Shown piece by piece: positions 1 through 8,578 of a stretch of DNA of 64,000 nt. The stretch's first letter is position 1. Each line of letters opens with the position of its first letter. The notes under the pieces were generated by a model. That model made no database searches and had not been told where the DNA came from. It saw only the letters and a program-made list of their open reading frames with translations. Position numbers and translations under genes: made by a program. The DNA lies in contig NZ_JAJNMU010000002.1 in NCBI RefSeq assembly GCF_022458865.1, positions 62,001 to 126,000 on the forward strand, in the 5' to 3' direction. This DNA is from Paenibacillus periandrae (GTDB taxonomy: Bacteria > Bacillota > Bacilli > Paenibacillales > NBRC-103111).

Positions 1-3000
1 TTCGTCACTTTGACTTCTACATGGTTATCCGCCTCTCGCAGCAGTGTGGCAGGTCCTTCCCATAAGTAAGGCGACCAGGTGCAGACACCAAGTGATGTAC
101 CATTCACTAGCACTTCAGCACAATCATGGAAATGAGGGTCCCAGACTGCAAAGGAAAGCTCGAATCTTGAAGCATCTGTGGAAGGTGCCACTTCAACATG
201 TTGTGTAAACGAGAAAACGCCAGCATAATACGGATAGCCCTTATATGGCCCTGCCTGTAAAGGCAGCTTGTGTATCTCTGGACCCGACAGCACTGCCCGG
301 TTAGCTTCATCAAAATGGACCTCGAATGGACCCGTCACATACAAGGCATCTACAATGCCATCGCTATCCTGTCCTATCTCTATATCCACGGTAAGCAGAT
401 TAATTCCTTCCTGCAGAAGACTTGTGATCTCCTGGGACCTATTCATATGGTCATAGACAAAGACCGCTTTGAAATTATGAATATCCAGTACATGCCCATT
501 GATTCGAATGACCGCCGAGCCTGCAATGGCACTATCATCCATCAGCATTTGCACCTGTTCAGGCAGCTGCTTCACCACGAATTCCACTGAATAACGTGCT
601 TGAAGCGGGTAGGCTAGTGAGACTTCCATCGGCGTCCCGAAGGTTTGCTGCATCATGACAGGCAGCGCCGAGGTTTCAGCCAAATCCGCACATTGGTCTA
701 TGAACGTTTTCACACCCACATCAGCACCAGCGGTAGAAAAGCTATCGTTGGACGCAGCTGCATCGCTGAGTGTTAATCGGAAAGTATCCAGACGCAGCAC
801 ATTTGTTTGCTGTGCGCTCATATTCCAAATATCAGACGCATCCAGTGTCCATTTCCAAGGCTTAACTGATTCGGATTGCTGCTCTGACGAACTCGCATTA
901 CCGCTGTCAATACGGACGACCTCAATCAGCTTTGATGCAAATGGCGCTATCGATAGCGGAAGTCCCCACGGCGTGCCCAATTGTGCATATTTGCCTTGCA
1001 GATCGACGGCCTCGCCGGTATCCAAGGAAAGCTCGCGGAATTCGAGTGTATAGAATTCAGCAGCAAGCACATGCTCACCCCACAAATGAGATTCGATCTG
1101 TAATTCAACCTCGCGTTGTATGGATTCCTGATTGCTAATAAATACAAGTGCCTTGTTTTCCTCAACAAGACGTGTTTGCAGCATCAAGCCCCATTCACCG
1201 CAAGCCGGCTGAAGTCGAACCGCCATCGGGTCCAGCTTATCCAGCAGCTCTGTAAAAGGCTTCAGCACTTGCAGTTCATCAGCTGATGCTGTAAACGGAA
1301 GGTGGTAAGCGTTATGCTCTCCTTTATTCCAATCCAGAAGCTCACCATCGATGGATTCATTTTCTGGATAGGAGTTAGTATCAGCCTCCGAACTGCCCTT
1401 CGAGCTTGGTTCCCAGAAGCTTTCCGTGACACCTCCAGTTAATCCGAACGCTGCAGTAATCTCAGACAGAGCCGATAGTGGCGAATCAATTGCTTCATAC
1501 GGCAGCTGCCCCATACTGATCACCTTGCCACCTTGCTGCAAAAACGTCTGTATGCTTTTCCAGGCTCCGCTCTCCAGGTTCGTAAGCGGCGGCAGAATCA
1601 ATGTCGAGTATCGCGCGTTGCCCAGCTTGATCGTACCGTTGCTGATTTCCGCAGCTGCCAGCAGCTCCGGGTCCAAATGATCAAAATCTCTGCCCTCTAG
1701 ACTCAGCTGGTACAAGATACGCACCCACCAAGCTCTTAAGCTGCTCAACCTTTGTTCTTCAGCTGTATCGGTGCCGCCATGTGAAAAACCATGGAACGGA
1801 TTGCCCATTCGAGCCCATAACGACGTTATCGGCTCCAGAACTGCAATTGAAATCACGGCTTCTCCACTGCTCATGACATAGCTGATCCGTCCCGTATAAT
1901 CACCCAGCTTGCGGAAATGCTCCCAATACGGATTTTGCAAAAACTGCGAAGGCGGCGCATCATGCTGGGTCAAGCCGTCAACCGTATAGAAAAAGGCATG
2001 AAAGTTAAAAAAGTTCGTTCCCTGTGCAGCCATTCTGTCGATCATCCATCGTGCATCCTGCAGCGTCATCGACCAGCCCACGCTGTGGAAGCATTCGATC
2101 AGATTCCGTTCCCGTCCAAGCTGGCGTGCCAGAGAACTGACCATCTTCGCACTGCTGCGGAATTCAAAAGCTCTATGATTAAGTATCCACTCCAGCGATC
2201 GCCCGAGCTTCTCATGTGCGGTATCACCGGCAGGTACATGACTGAATAATTGGGTCGTATGTCTTACCGAAGGTACCTCTGCGACGTATTCCAGGCCGTG
2301 CTGCTCACACCAATCATGAACCTGCTTATGATACGATTCTCTTAGCAGCAGATGGACTGCCTCATAATAATCGTAGCGTATCTTAGCCGCACCCTCCGCC
2401 TCGGGATCCAACAGTGCATACAGATGCTCCAGCAAATCATAGCCATTCAGCTCGTGGAAAAATCCAGCCAGCTGCGGGGACCAGGGAATACTGCCGAGCA
2501 GGCCGATTTCATCGGTGAACATTCCCTTGATTGTCGTGCCAAAAAACTCTCCCAAATATTTCGCATATTTATCATGCGTCAGTCGAATAAAAGTCGCCAT
2601 GGCTTCCCGGTTGCAAGGGTCCACGAACGTACCGTAGTATTTAAAATCTTCTATTTCTTTTTCCTGAGCGATCCATACCTCCCACTCACCATCAGGAGCA
2701 GTCCAATCCAGCTTTTGAATCGTACGGTAAGTAAAAAACCGCTTTTGATTATAGGCAGTCAGTCCGGTTTTTTGAAAAATCGAATCGGCTTGAAAGTTAC
2801 CTATGGAATCACGGATAGGTATCGCTTCATTCCAATTCCTGCGTCCATCCGCAGTAATGGGGACTGCCTTGGCATAAACAATACGTGCCCAAGGCAGCTC
2901 CAGCGATAGGTGTTCACCGCCCTGCGCTTTTTGTGACGTATGTGTTAACGTGTAATGCTTGGCTTCCGGATGCTCCAGCGTAACCTCCCCGCCGGCAATA

Positions 3001-3275
3001 CCACTCGGATAGGGATATTCGTCATACAGCCAGACATTTAATCCGCGTTTCTCTGCCGCTTCGACTGCAACACGCACCTTTTGAAACCAGGCTTCCGATA
3101 AATAAGGAATTTTCAAGCCCTGTCTGGCGCAGATGAATACACCACCCAAACCTTTATCTGCCATTTCGTCGATTTGATATTGAATTTGACCATCTTCCAT
3201 TTCACCATTCCAAAACCAGAACGGATGTATACGGTCTGCCGCCGCTGGTTGTTTAAACCTTTGCATATCAAACAT
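1..3275 (-). CDS. GH106-like glycoside hydrolase (putative alpha-L-rhamnosidase), 3' end outside window
   Basis: Large cytosolic-looking hydrolase (no signal peptide) that probably removes terminal rhamnose or a related sugar from imported oligosaccharides. Reading the minus strand from 3275 gives an open frame of about 1091 codons that runs off the window at base 1. The N-terminus carries the HPFWFWNGEM signature (residues 17-26) and VWLYDEYPYPSG (about 81-92), typical of the Glyco_hydro_106 family; an FTDE motif lies near residue 250. The last part seen (FAVWDPHFHDCAEVLVNG) resembles the C-terminal galactose-binding-like sandwich of this family. The start is ATG 3275 because GGGAGG lies about ten bases upstream; I followed the frame through the length without finding a stop. 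Substrate specificity is inference; other GH106-related activities are possible. Confidence 0.75.
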   Translation of the reverse strand, partial: MFDMQRFKQPAAADRIHPFWFWNGEMEDGQIQYQIDEMADKGLGGVFICARQGLKIPYLSEAWFQKVRVAVEAAEKRGLNVWLYDEYPYPSGIAGGEVTLEHPEAKHYTLTHTSQKAQGGEHLSLELPWARIVYAKAVPITADGRRNWNEAIPIRDSIGNFQADSIFQKTGLTAYNQKRFFTYRTIQKLDWTAPDGEWEVWIAQEKEIEDFKYYGTFVDPCNREAMATFIRLTHDKYAKYLGEFFGTTIKGMFTDEIGLLGSIPWSPQLAGFFHELNGYDLLEHLYALLDPEAEGAAKIRYDYYEAVHLLLRESYHKQVHDWCEQHGLEYVAEVPSVRHTTQLFSHVPAGDTAHEKLGRSLEWILNHRAFEFRSSAKMVSSLARQLGRERNLIECFHSVGWSMTLQDARWMIDRMAAQGTNFFNFHAFFYTVDGLTQHDAPPSQFLQNPYWEHFRKLGDYTGRISYVMSSGEAVISIAVLEPITSLWARMGNPFHGFSHGGTDTAEEQRLSSLRAWWVRILYQLSLEGRDFDHLDPELLAAAEISNGTIKLGNARYSTLILPPLTNLESGAWKSIQTFLQQGGKVISMGQLPYEAIDSPLSALSEITAAFGLTGGVTESFWEPSSKGSSEADTNSYPENESIDGELLDWNKGEHNAYHLPFTASADELQVLKPFTELLDKLDPMAVRLQPACGEWGLMLQTRLVEENKALVFISNQESIQREVELQIESHLWGEHVLAAEFYTLEFRELSLDTGEAVDLQGKYAQLGTPWGLPLSIAPFASKLIEVVRIDSGNASSSEQQSESVKPWKWTLDASDIWNMSAQQTNVLRLDTFRLTLSDAAASNDSFSTAGADVGVKTFIDQCADLAETSALPVMMQQTFGTPMEVSLAYPLQARYSVEFVVKQLPEQVQMLMDDSAIAGSAVIRINGHVLDIHNFKAVFVYDHMNRSQEITSLLQEGINLLTVDIEIGQDSDGIVDALYVTGPFEVHFDEANRAVLSGPEIHKLPLQAGPYKGYPYYAGVFSFTQHVEVAPSTDASRFELSFAVWDPHFHDCAEVLVNGTSLGVCTWSPYLWEGPATLLREADNHVEVKVT

Positions 3276-3455
3276 GATTGAGCTGCCTCCCTGATCTCTA
3301 TAATGAGTTCTTGTAGGCTCACTATAAAATACATCCGTTCGATCAACAATCATACTCTTTTGTATCTGTTCCGCACTGCTTGATATAGCCTTTGGACATT
3401 TTTGCACAGCTTCAACATCCTTGCAGTATCCATGTCACTCAGCTGCTTGAATAGC

Positions 3456-3484
3456 AAAAAAAGCCTTATTCATTAAGGCTTTTT
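3456..3484 (-). terminator. Rho-independent terminator overlapping the DUF429 stop codon
   Basis: A perfect 11-bp inverted repeat (AAAAAGCCTTA, loop of five, TAAGGCTTTTT) has an A/T tract on both sides, so it could act in either direction; on the minus strand it ends with a T run. The TAA stop of the DUF429 gene sits inside the left arm. Confidence 0.75.
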
Positions 3485-4203
3485 GGAGGATACGTTATTT
3501 GCATGGGAAGTCCTGTTGCGTCCCTCTCCATGCTCAAGGGGACTGCCAATATATTATCACTGCTCAGCAGCGCGGAAACAGCCAGCACCAGCGCATCCAC
3601 AATATCATCCCTTGCCACAGCCTTCCGTGGATAGGCTGCCATCGTCTGTTCGATGATCATTCGGGCTTGAGGATACAGTATCTCTAACAGCAGTATGCGT
3701 TCACAATAGCCTGGCTCGGTCTGTTTGTTATGCAGCATCGGTGCGCCGGACAACATGGTAAAGCATAGCTCAGGATGCGATTCTCGAAGCTTCTTTGGAG
3801 CTATAGGATTGTTCTGCAGCAGCTGATCCAGCTCACGGATTTTGGGAATGATATACCAGGCTTGCTTCGATAACCCACGTGATGTCAGTTGTTTACTGAG
3901 CGTATTGGCATCACTATACGAAGCTGCATCCAGCAGCTCACGAATCGGTGCCGAAAAAATACTTGAAGCCCGCCTAGGCCGCAGCAGCTGTCGGGCCTCT
4001 TGATCACAAGTCCTCACTCCATTCTCACAGGAAGGCAAGCCTATCGGCATATCGATCAGCAGCAGCTTGGCGTCGCCGTATTCCCTCCACAGCTCATCCA
4101 GCTCCTCATGTACCTTCGTCGTCCAGATGCCCTCTGTAGATAGCGTAACGGCCATCCATCCGGCTTTGCACCCATCAATGCCTACAAATCTTTGTATGGT
4201 CAT
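3466..4203 (-). CDS. DUF429 domain protein (predicted RNase H-fold nuclease family)
   Basis: A 245-residue protein starting MTIQRFVGIDGCKAGW. The FVGIDGCKAGW strand, LLIDMPIGLP and the late ARDDIVDALVLAVSALL helix are the conserved blocks of the DUF429 family, which has an RNase H-like fold; its biochemical role is not established. The start at 4203 is chosen over an upstream in-frame start at 4263 because the latter overlaps the upstream HD gene and AGAGG lies in front of ATG 4203. The gene follows the HD phosphohydrolase gene by 20 bases and probably shares its transcript, ending at the overlapping terminator. Family assignment is reasonably firm; function unknown. Confidence 0.8.
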   Translation of the reverse strand: MTIQRFVGIDGCKAGWMAVTLSTEGIWTTKVHEELDELWREYGDAKLLLIDMPIGLPSCENGVRTCDQEARQLLRPRRASSIFSAPIRELLDAASYSDANTLSKQLTSRGLSKQAWYIIPKIRELDQLLQNNPIAPKKLRESHPELCFTMLSGAPMLHNKQTEPGYCERILLLEILYPQARMIIEQTMAAYPRKAVARDDIVDALVLAVSALLSSDNILAVPLSMERDATGLPMQITYPPKSLNE

Positions 4204-4223
4204 CTCTACGAACCTCTTTATTT

Positions 4224-4892
4224 TTAATCTGATGAGTCCATGCCCAACTCCAAGCCATGCCATTCTTGATGAAACTGCTCCAGAAACTGCTCCATCACAC
4301 TATGTCTATCCTCGGCAATCCGTTTGGCGCTGTCGGTATTCATCAAATTTTTCAATTTCAACAGCTTCTCATCAAAATGCGCAATCGCTGTAGATTTACC
4401 GCTGCGATAAGCCTCTGCTGTCATTTCCTTACGAGGAGACAACTCTGGATCATGAATAAGCTGCCCTTTCCAGCCTGAATAGGCAAAAGTCCGTGCAATA
4501 CCGATAGCTCCAAGCGCATCCAGACGATCGGCGTCCTGCACGACCTGTGCCTCCTTCGATACGACAGGAGGATTGTGCCCGCCCTTATACGAAATACTTC
4601 CTATTATATCCATAACTTGATGGATTGCTGCAGGCTCGACCTCTTGTGCAGCCAACCAATCGCTAACCTTGGTCATACCCGCCGCAAGTGATGGATTCAG
4701 CTTCTCATCAGCTACGTCATGAAGCAAAGCAGCTAACTCACAGATGAATACATCTGCACCTTCTTTCCTGGCAAGAAGGACTGCCATTCGGGTTACCCGA
4801 TCAATATGCCACCAATCATGACCACTTGAATCATCCCCAAGCTGTTCCCTCGAAAATCGTCTTGCTTCATCTATTACACACTGCTGATCCAT
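4224..4892 (-). CDS. ypgQ: HD-domain phosphohydrolase, YpgQ/YedJ-like
   Basis: Metal-dependent phosphohydrolase of the HD superfamily; B. subtilis YpgQ and E. coli YedJ are close relatives, and YpgQ-type proteins have been reported as nucleoside-triphosphate pyrophosphohydrolases. The 222-residue product shows HDWWHIDRV (first metal His), LAALLHDVADEKL (the HD pair) and VQDADRLDALGAIGIAR (distal Asp), in the usual order. The start at 4892 has AGAGGA seven bases upstream; an alternative upstream in-frame start (4964) lacks a good ribosome site. It is the first gene of a likely two-gene unit with the DUF429 gene and is divergent from the gene at 5027. Substrate is inferred only from family. Confidence 0.85.
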   Translation of the reverse strand: MDQQCVIDEARRFSREQLGDDSSGHDWWHIDRVTRMAVLLARKEGADVFICELAALLHDVADEKLNPSLAAGMTKVSDWLAAQEVEPAAIHQVMDIIGSISYKGGHNPPVVSKEAQVVQDADRLDALGAIGIARTFAYSGWKGQLIHDPELSPRKEMTAEAYRSGKSTAIAHFDEKLLKLKNLMNTDSAKRIAEDRHSVMEQFLEQFHQEWHGLELGMDSSD

Positions 4893-5026
4893 AGTTATCC
4901 TCTTTTCATCCTGTTTATAATTTTCTCGGTACAACCATCCAAACGAACAAATATACAAGCGCATATGGTAAAGAAGTATAAATTAGCGTATCCGTACAAC
5001 TAGGATAGACAGGGAGTGAGCGTATC

Positions 5027-5689
5027 GTGGCAAGTGGCGTCGTAGACATTCAGGTTTCCAAAGAATTGGCTGAGAACACGATGGTTATTATTTATAATTG
5101 CGAGGGCGGGTTGCCCAACGATCTTCACCTCATTCGCGACGGATATGAGGTTACTCTGCAGCGAGCCGATCTCGAGGGCAAAGTAAGAATCGTTCATGAA
5201 CAAGGGAACGACTGCTCGTTTAACTATATCGAAGTTGATCCATTGACTGCAAGAAAATTCCGTATGCGACATGGCAGCCGATTTATATTGAACTACGATC
5301 CTAACGTGAATCGGCTTCGTATACGCAGAATCACAACAAGTCAGGCTCATGGATATCTTGTTTCGGAACCACGAAAACACCGGGATGGCAGTATCATTAT
5401 TGGCTATACGTTATTGAGCTGGCTCGGTATTCCTAGTACATCGAATCTGGTCATTACCTTGGACAACGGCTCCATCAGCAAGAAGCTGAGGGTTGTCATC
5501 CCGGAAAACGAGCTGGAAACCGATTTCCGCCTTACCGCTCTGAATATGCGAAGGTTCCGACTGACACCCCGCAAAAAATGGGGTCTGGTCTATAACCAGT
5601 TGACCCAAACCTTGAAGGTTATGCCCACGGCCGCAACGGTTTCCCGTCGAACAAGACCCAGACCTGCCAAACCCACACGCCGTCGATAG
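5027..5689 (+). CDS. Conserved protein with two-fold internal repeat and basic C-terminal tail
   Basis: I do not recognise this 220-residue protein. It starts with GTG at 5027, with AGGGAG about eight bases upstream. Residues about 50-100 and 155-205 look like a duplicated beta-rich unit: ARKFRMRHGSRFILNYDP matches MRRFRLTPRKKWGLVYNQ, each followed by a short alternating strand (VNRLRIRR and TQTLKVMP). The last 20 residues are Arg/Pro/Thr-rich (RRTRPRPAKPTRRR), suggesting nucleic-acid or membrane-surface contact. No signal peptide or membrane segment is visible. It stands alone, divergent from the HD gene and convergent with the DUF2238 remnant. A swapped-hairpin or double-psi barrel fold would fit two such halves, but this is inference. 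Confidence 0.6.
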   Translation: MASGVVDIQVSKELAENTMVIIYNCEGGLPNDLHLIRDGYEVTLQRADLEGKVRIVHEQGNDCSFNYIEVDPLTARKFRMRHGSRFILNYDPNVNRLRIRRITTSQAHGYLVSEPRKHRDGSIIIGYTLLSWLGIPSTSNLVITLDNGSISKKLRVVIPENELETDFRLTALNMRRFRLTPRKKWGLVYNQLTQTLKVMPTAATVSRRTRPRPAKPTRRR

Positions 5690-5770
5690 TTCGAATCGCA
5701 TACAGTTTTTATGCACCAGACCTATTGGCTCGATATGGGATTACTCGCATTCATTATGAATATTGTACCG

Positions 5771-6106
5771 TTAATGAGCTTCAGTCCGTCGCTGTTCTGC
5801 TGGTTGTCGAGCCCCGACGGGCTTATTTGTTACGACATTAACGGCCGCCGTTACAATCATTGCGATGATTGAACCGTACAAGGCAACTGCCATATCATGC
5901 TGCGCATCCCAAGGATCACCTTGCGTACCGAGAAATAAAGTACCAATCTCAGGTGCCACGATAAAAGCCGTCCACATTTCGATCAGCTCATAAAACGCTC
6001 CACTTCCAAGCACTAACGCTGGGGCCAGATAATACGCCCATGAGCCGCTTGGCTTCATCAGTCTTATGATCAGCTTATCTATCCAACATATGGTATTCAG
6101 GGACAA
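5771..6106 (-). pseudogene. Remnant of a DUF2238 (YjdF-like) membrane protein gene
   Basis: The minus strand encodes about 111 residues containing GAFYELIEMW, FLGTQGDPWDAQHDMAVALYGS and a following hydrophobic segment, which together form the C-terminal half of DUF2238 inner-membrane proteins (usually around 200 residues). The N-terminal half is missing: there is no ATG, the first possible start is TTG at 6106, an in-frame stop lies a few codons further upstream, and the Nudix gene begins only 48 bases away on the other strand. I therefore call it a 5'-truncated remnant. A short functional gene from a non-ATG start cannot be excluded. Confidence 0.6.
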
Positions 6107-6154
6107 GCCTCTGTGGTATCCTTAGAAAAATCGGATTTATGAGGAAGAGGTCAG

Positions 6155-6676
6155 ATGATACCAAGACTGAAATACAACATTTGCTTCATTAAACAAGGTA
6201 ATTGTATACTGCTGATAAATAGAGAAAAGCCGAGTTGGATGGGCTGCTGGAACGGTGTTGGCGGCAAGCTGGAGCCAGAGGAATCTCCTACACAATCGAT
6301 GATTCGTGAAATCAGCGAGGAAACAAATTTGGCAGAAGCTGATTATGAGCTTTCCTATAAAGGGATTGTGACCTGGGAGGTGGATGGTCAAGATTTGGGT
6401 GGTATGTACTTGTATGCAGCCGAATTGCCGACAGATTTCCCATACCCTACTCCGATCAAAACTACAGAGGGTATTTTAGACTGGAAGCAGCTCGATTGGA
6501 TCCTGAATCCTCGAAACCAAGGAGTAGCTTCGAATATTCCTCTATTTTTAAATGCTCTGATTTACGATCCTGCTTGTTATGAACATCATTGTGTCTATAG
6601 CGACGGAAAGCTGATGCGTCACAATTCCACCCCCATCAAGATGGTCGCAGAACAGCTAGAAGCATTCAGGCACTAA
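6155..6676 (+). CDS. Nudix hydrolase (MutT/8-oxo-dGTP-diphosphatase-like)
   Basis: A 173-residue Nudix enzyme that would hydrolyse a nucleoside diphosphate linked to another moiety. The Nudix box is complete: GGKLEPEESPTQSMIREISE followed by ETNL (residues about 38-60), matching GX5EX7REUXEEXGU with a Thr/Asn variation at the end. The preceding WMGCWNGVGG block and the C-terminal LDWKQLDWIL segment fit the MutT/NUDT1-like subgroup acting on oxidised purine nucleotides, but substrate cannot be read from sequence. ATG 6155 is preceded by GAGGAAGAGG. It is a single-gene unit ending at a hairpin and convergent with the secreted-protein gene of locus A. Confidence 0.85.
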   Translation: MIPRLKYNICFIKQGNCILLINREKPSWMGCWNGVGGKLEPEESPTQSMIREISEETNLAEADYELSYKGIVTWEVDGQDLGGMYLYAAELPTDFPYPTPIKTTEGILDWKQLDWILNPRNQGVASNIPLFLNALIYDPACYEHHCVYSDGKLMRHNSTPIKMVAEQLEAFRH

Positions 6677-6693
6677 CTAACAGACAGACAAAA

Positions 6694-6720
6694 CAGACAG
6701 CTTTCGCTGTCTGCCCTATT
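6694..6720 (+). terminator. Hairpin terminator after Nudix gene
   Basis: CAGACAGC and GCTGTCTG form an 8-bp perfect stem with a TTTC loop, followed by a modest T-rich stretch. It sits between the convergent Nudix and locus A genes. Confidence 0.6.
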
Positions 6721-6751
6721 TATCTATGAGTATGAAACTAATTGGCTTGCA

Positions 6752-8578
6752 TTAGCGCTCCTGCAGCACCGTCATGAGCCGTTTAACTTCACCAGTCGGA
6801 GTTGCAATGGTTTCGTACACGTTGATACATAGTGGATATTCCTGCTCGTCAGTGCGCAGGTTATCGAAGGTAATAAACTGCATGCCGCTCACCAATCGGT
6901 TAACCCCAGTAAAATTCAAGGTCTTGACCGATAACAGCTTGCCTGTTGGATCTATGAGCTCCAGCGACATTTTGGAAAAGTCTTTATCGGCGATCATCTT
7001 CTCCTCTCGCTCAATGTCGAGACTAAGCTTAAGCCTGTACGTATAAGTAATCGGTGATGTAGCAGAAGGTGCGCTTGTACGGGCCATCAGGGACCAGTCG
7101 TTGAGCTTCACTTGGAATGGATAAAAGGATAATTTCTCCGCATCCATAACACCCTGCTGCAAAGCAACAACGTAGGCGCCGATCGTGTTGGTCACTGGAG
7201 CTGCTGTAGCCGTACTAGCTGCTGCCGTTGTGGAGCCTTTGGTATCAAGTATTTTTAATACAAATGTACGATCCTTCATATCTATCGGCATCCGATAGGA
7301 ATAGCTCAATATATAAGCCGTTCCCGGCATAATATCCTGTGCGGTTGTCGTTTGTCGGCTACCGCTGTATGCAGCGCCGGATTCAGTCTCCAGCTTCGTT
7401 TGAAAAACAGGCAAGGGCAGCGGTTGATCTCCGTTATTGCTTAGCTTGAATTTACCAATCACCGTATTGTAGCCTTCTCCCTCATTCTCATGCATGTGCA
7501 TCTCGACCAACGAAACGGACATATGAGGGGCTATCGTATCTGACAAGCTGTCAAAAGAGAAGTCAGTGCCATACTGATAAGCCAAGCTTTGTACGGGAAG
7601 ATCAGCCTGACCACCTTGCGGCAGCGCAATATTCAATCTGCCAATCGAATAACCTACTTGTGTAACTGCTCCTTTGGCGTCCATCTGTCTGAAGCTTTCT
7701 GAGCTTAATACATTCAAGCTGCTTAATACCGTATCTTTGTCTGCTGGAATCTGAAAATACAAATAACGCTTTTCTCCCGGCTCCAACGTGATGGTGCCCT
7801 GTTCAGTATTTACTCCGTTAAATAAAGTCGTGTTTACTCCAGCAGCACCGACTCTGCCATCCATACTAAGTGACGGTAACATTTCTTTTTTCGTAGAACG
7901 ATTCTCCACCAGCAGCTTTACCGTATGGATGGTGCCTTTTGGAGTGCTTTCTTTATGGATCGCTGCCGGCTTATAAATCAACGGTGAATCGATATTCGGA
8001 ATTTGGAAGGATTCCTCCCATGTCTTCTTGGCAGATAGGTCTTGTATGGAGGATAACGCACCATTCCAGCTGAGTCCCGATACAGGGATGGTCAACAGCT
8101 CTGTTTCCGTCTTCGGATATGTATACCAATCCACAGACAGCCACACAAGCTCCTTCAATTCAAACGTGTCCTTACGATCAACCACGGCCATATAGCTCAG
8201 CTCTTCATTGGTCTGAGGACGGATGGCATGAGCATTGAATACGCTGGCTTGAAGCGTATACTCGGAGCCATCAGCCGCTCTCACTCTCAGCTCCATATCC
8301 GGTATGCCAACCACTTTGGACACCGTGCTTTTTGTACGAGCCACAACGGCAATTCGTTGTCCTTCCGAGGTCGTTTCGTTCAGCACACTTTTAATTTCTA
8401 CCTTTAAGGTATCATTTAATAGATAGGAGTTCGGCTTGGTTATTGATATCCCTCCAGCATCTATCGGTAGAATTGTCGCTACGGGTTCTGAAGATTCTGC
8501 CGCTACCGGAGGAATAAAGTGAAACAAGGAAAGGGTAAAACCGACTGCGACCGCTGCAAATTTCATTTTTGTGCTCAT
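6752..8578 (-). CDS. Secreted beta-rich protein, locus A paralogue
   Basis: A 608-residue exported protein of a family I cannot name. An N-terminal signal peptide (hydrophobic residues about 6-26, cleavage near VAAES) precedes several beta-rich segments with no obvious catalytic motif. It is clearly paralogous to the protein encoded at 29823-31571: shared landmarks in the same order include YPKTET/YPKVET, EPGEKRYLYF/DPGEKKYIYW, YSIGRL/YYIGRL, NNGDQPLPLPVF/NKGDKPLPVPQF and the C-terminal VYETIATPTGEV/IYEVIETPNGPV. Its ATG overlaps the TGA of the ABC-2 permease gene (ATGA), so translation is coupled and it belongs to the tetR-hlyD-permease operon as last gene. Inferred role: extracellular partner or substrate of the exporter. 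Confidence 0.75.
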   Translation of the reverse strand: MSTKMKFAAVAVGFTLSLFHFIPPVAAESSEPVATILPIDAGGISITKPNSYLLNDTLKVEIKSVLNETTSEGQRIAVVARTKSTVSKVVGIPDMELRVRAADGSEYTLQASVFNAHAIRPQTNEELSYMAVVDRKDTFELKELVWLSVDWYTYPKTETELLTIPVSGLSWNGALSSIQDLSAKKTWEESFQIPNIDSPLIYKPAAIHKESTPKGTIHTVKLLVENRSTKKEMLPSLSMDGRVGAAGVNTTLFNGVNTEQGTITLEPGEKRYLYFQIPADKDTVLSSLNVLSSESFRQMDAKGAVTQVGYSIGRLNIALPQGGQADLPVQSLAYQYGTDFSFDSLSDTIAPHMSVSLVEMHMHENEGEGYNTVIGKFKLSNNGDQPLPLPVFQTKLETESGAAYSGSRQTTTAQDIMPGTAYILSYSYRMPIDMKDRTFVLKILDTKGSTTAAASTATAAPVTNTIGAYVVALQQGVMDAEKLSFYPFQVKLNDWSLMARTSAPSATSPITYTYRLKLSLDIEREEKMIADKDFSKMSLELIDPTGKLLSVKTLNFTGVNRLVSGMQFITFDNLRTDEQEYPLCINVYETIATPTGEVKRLMTVLQER

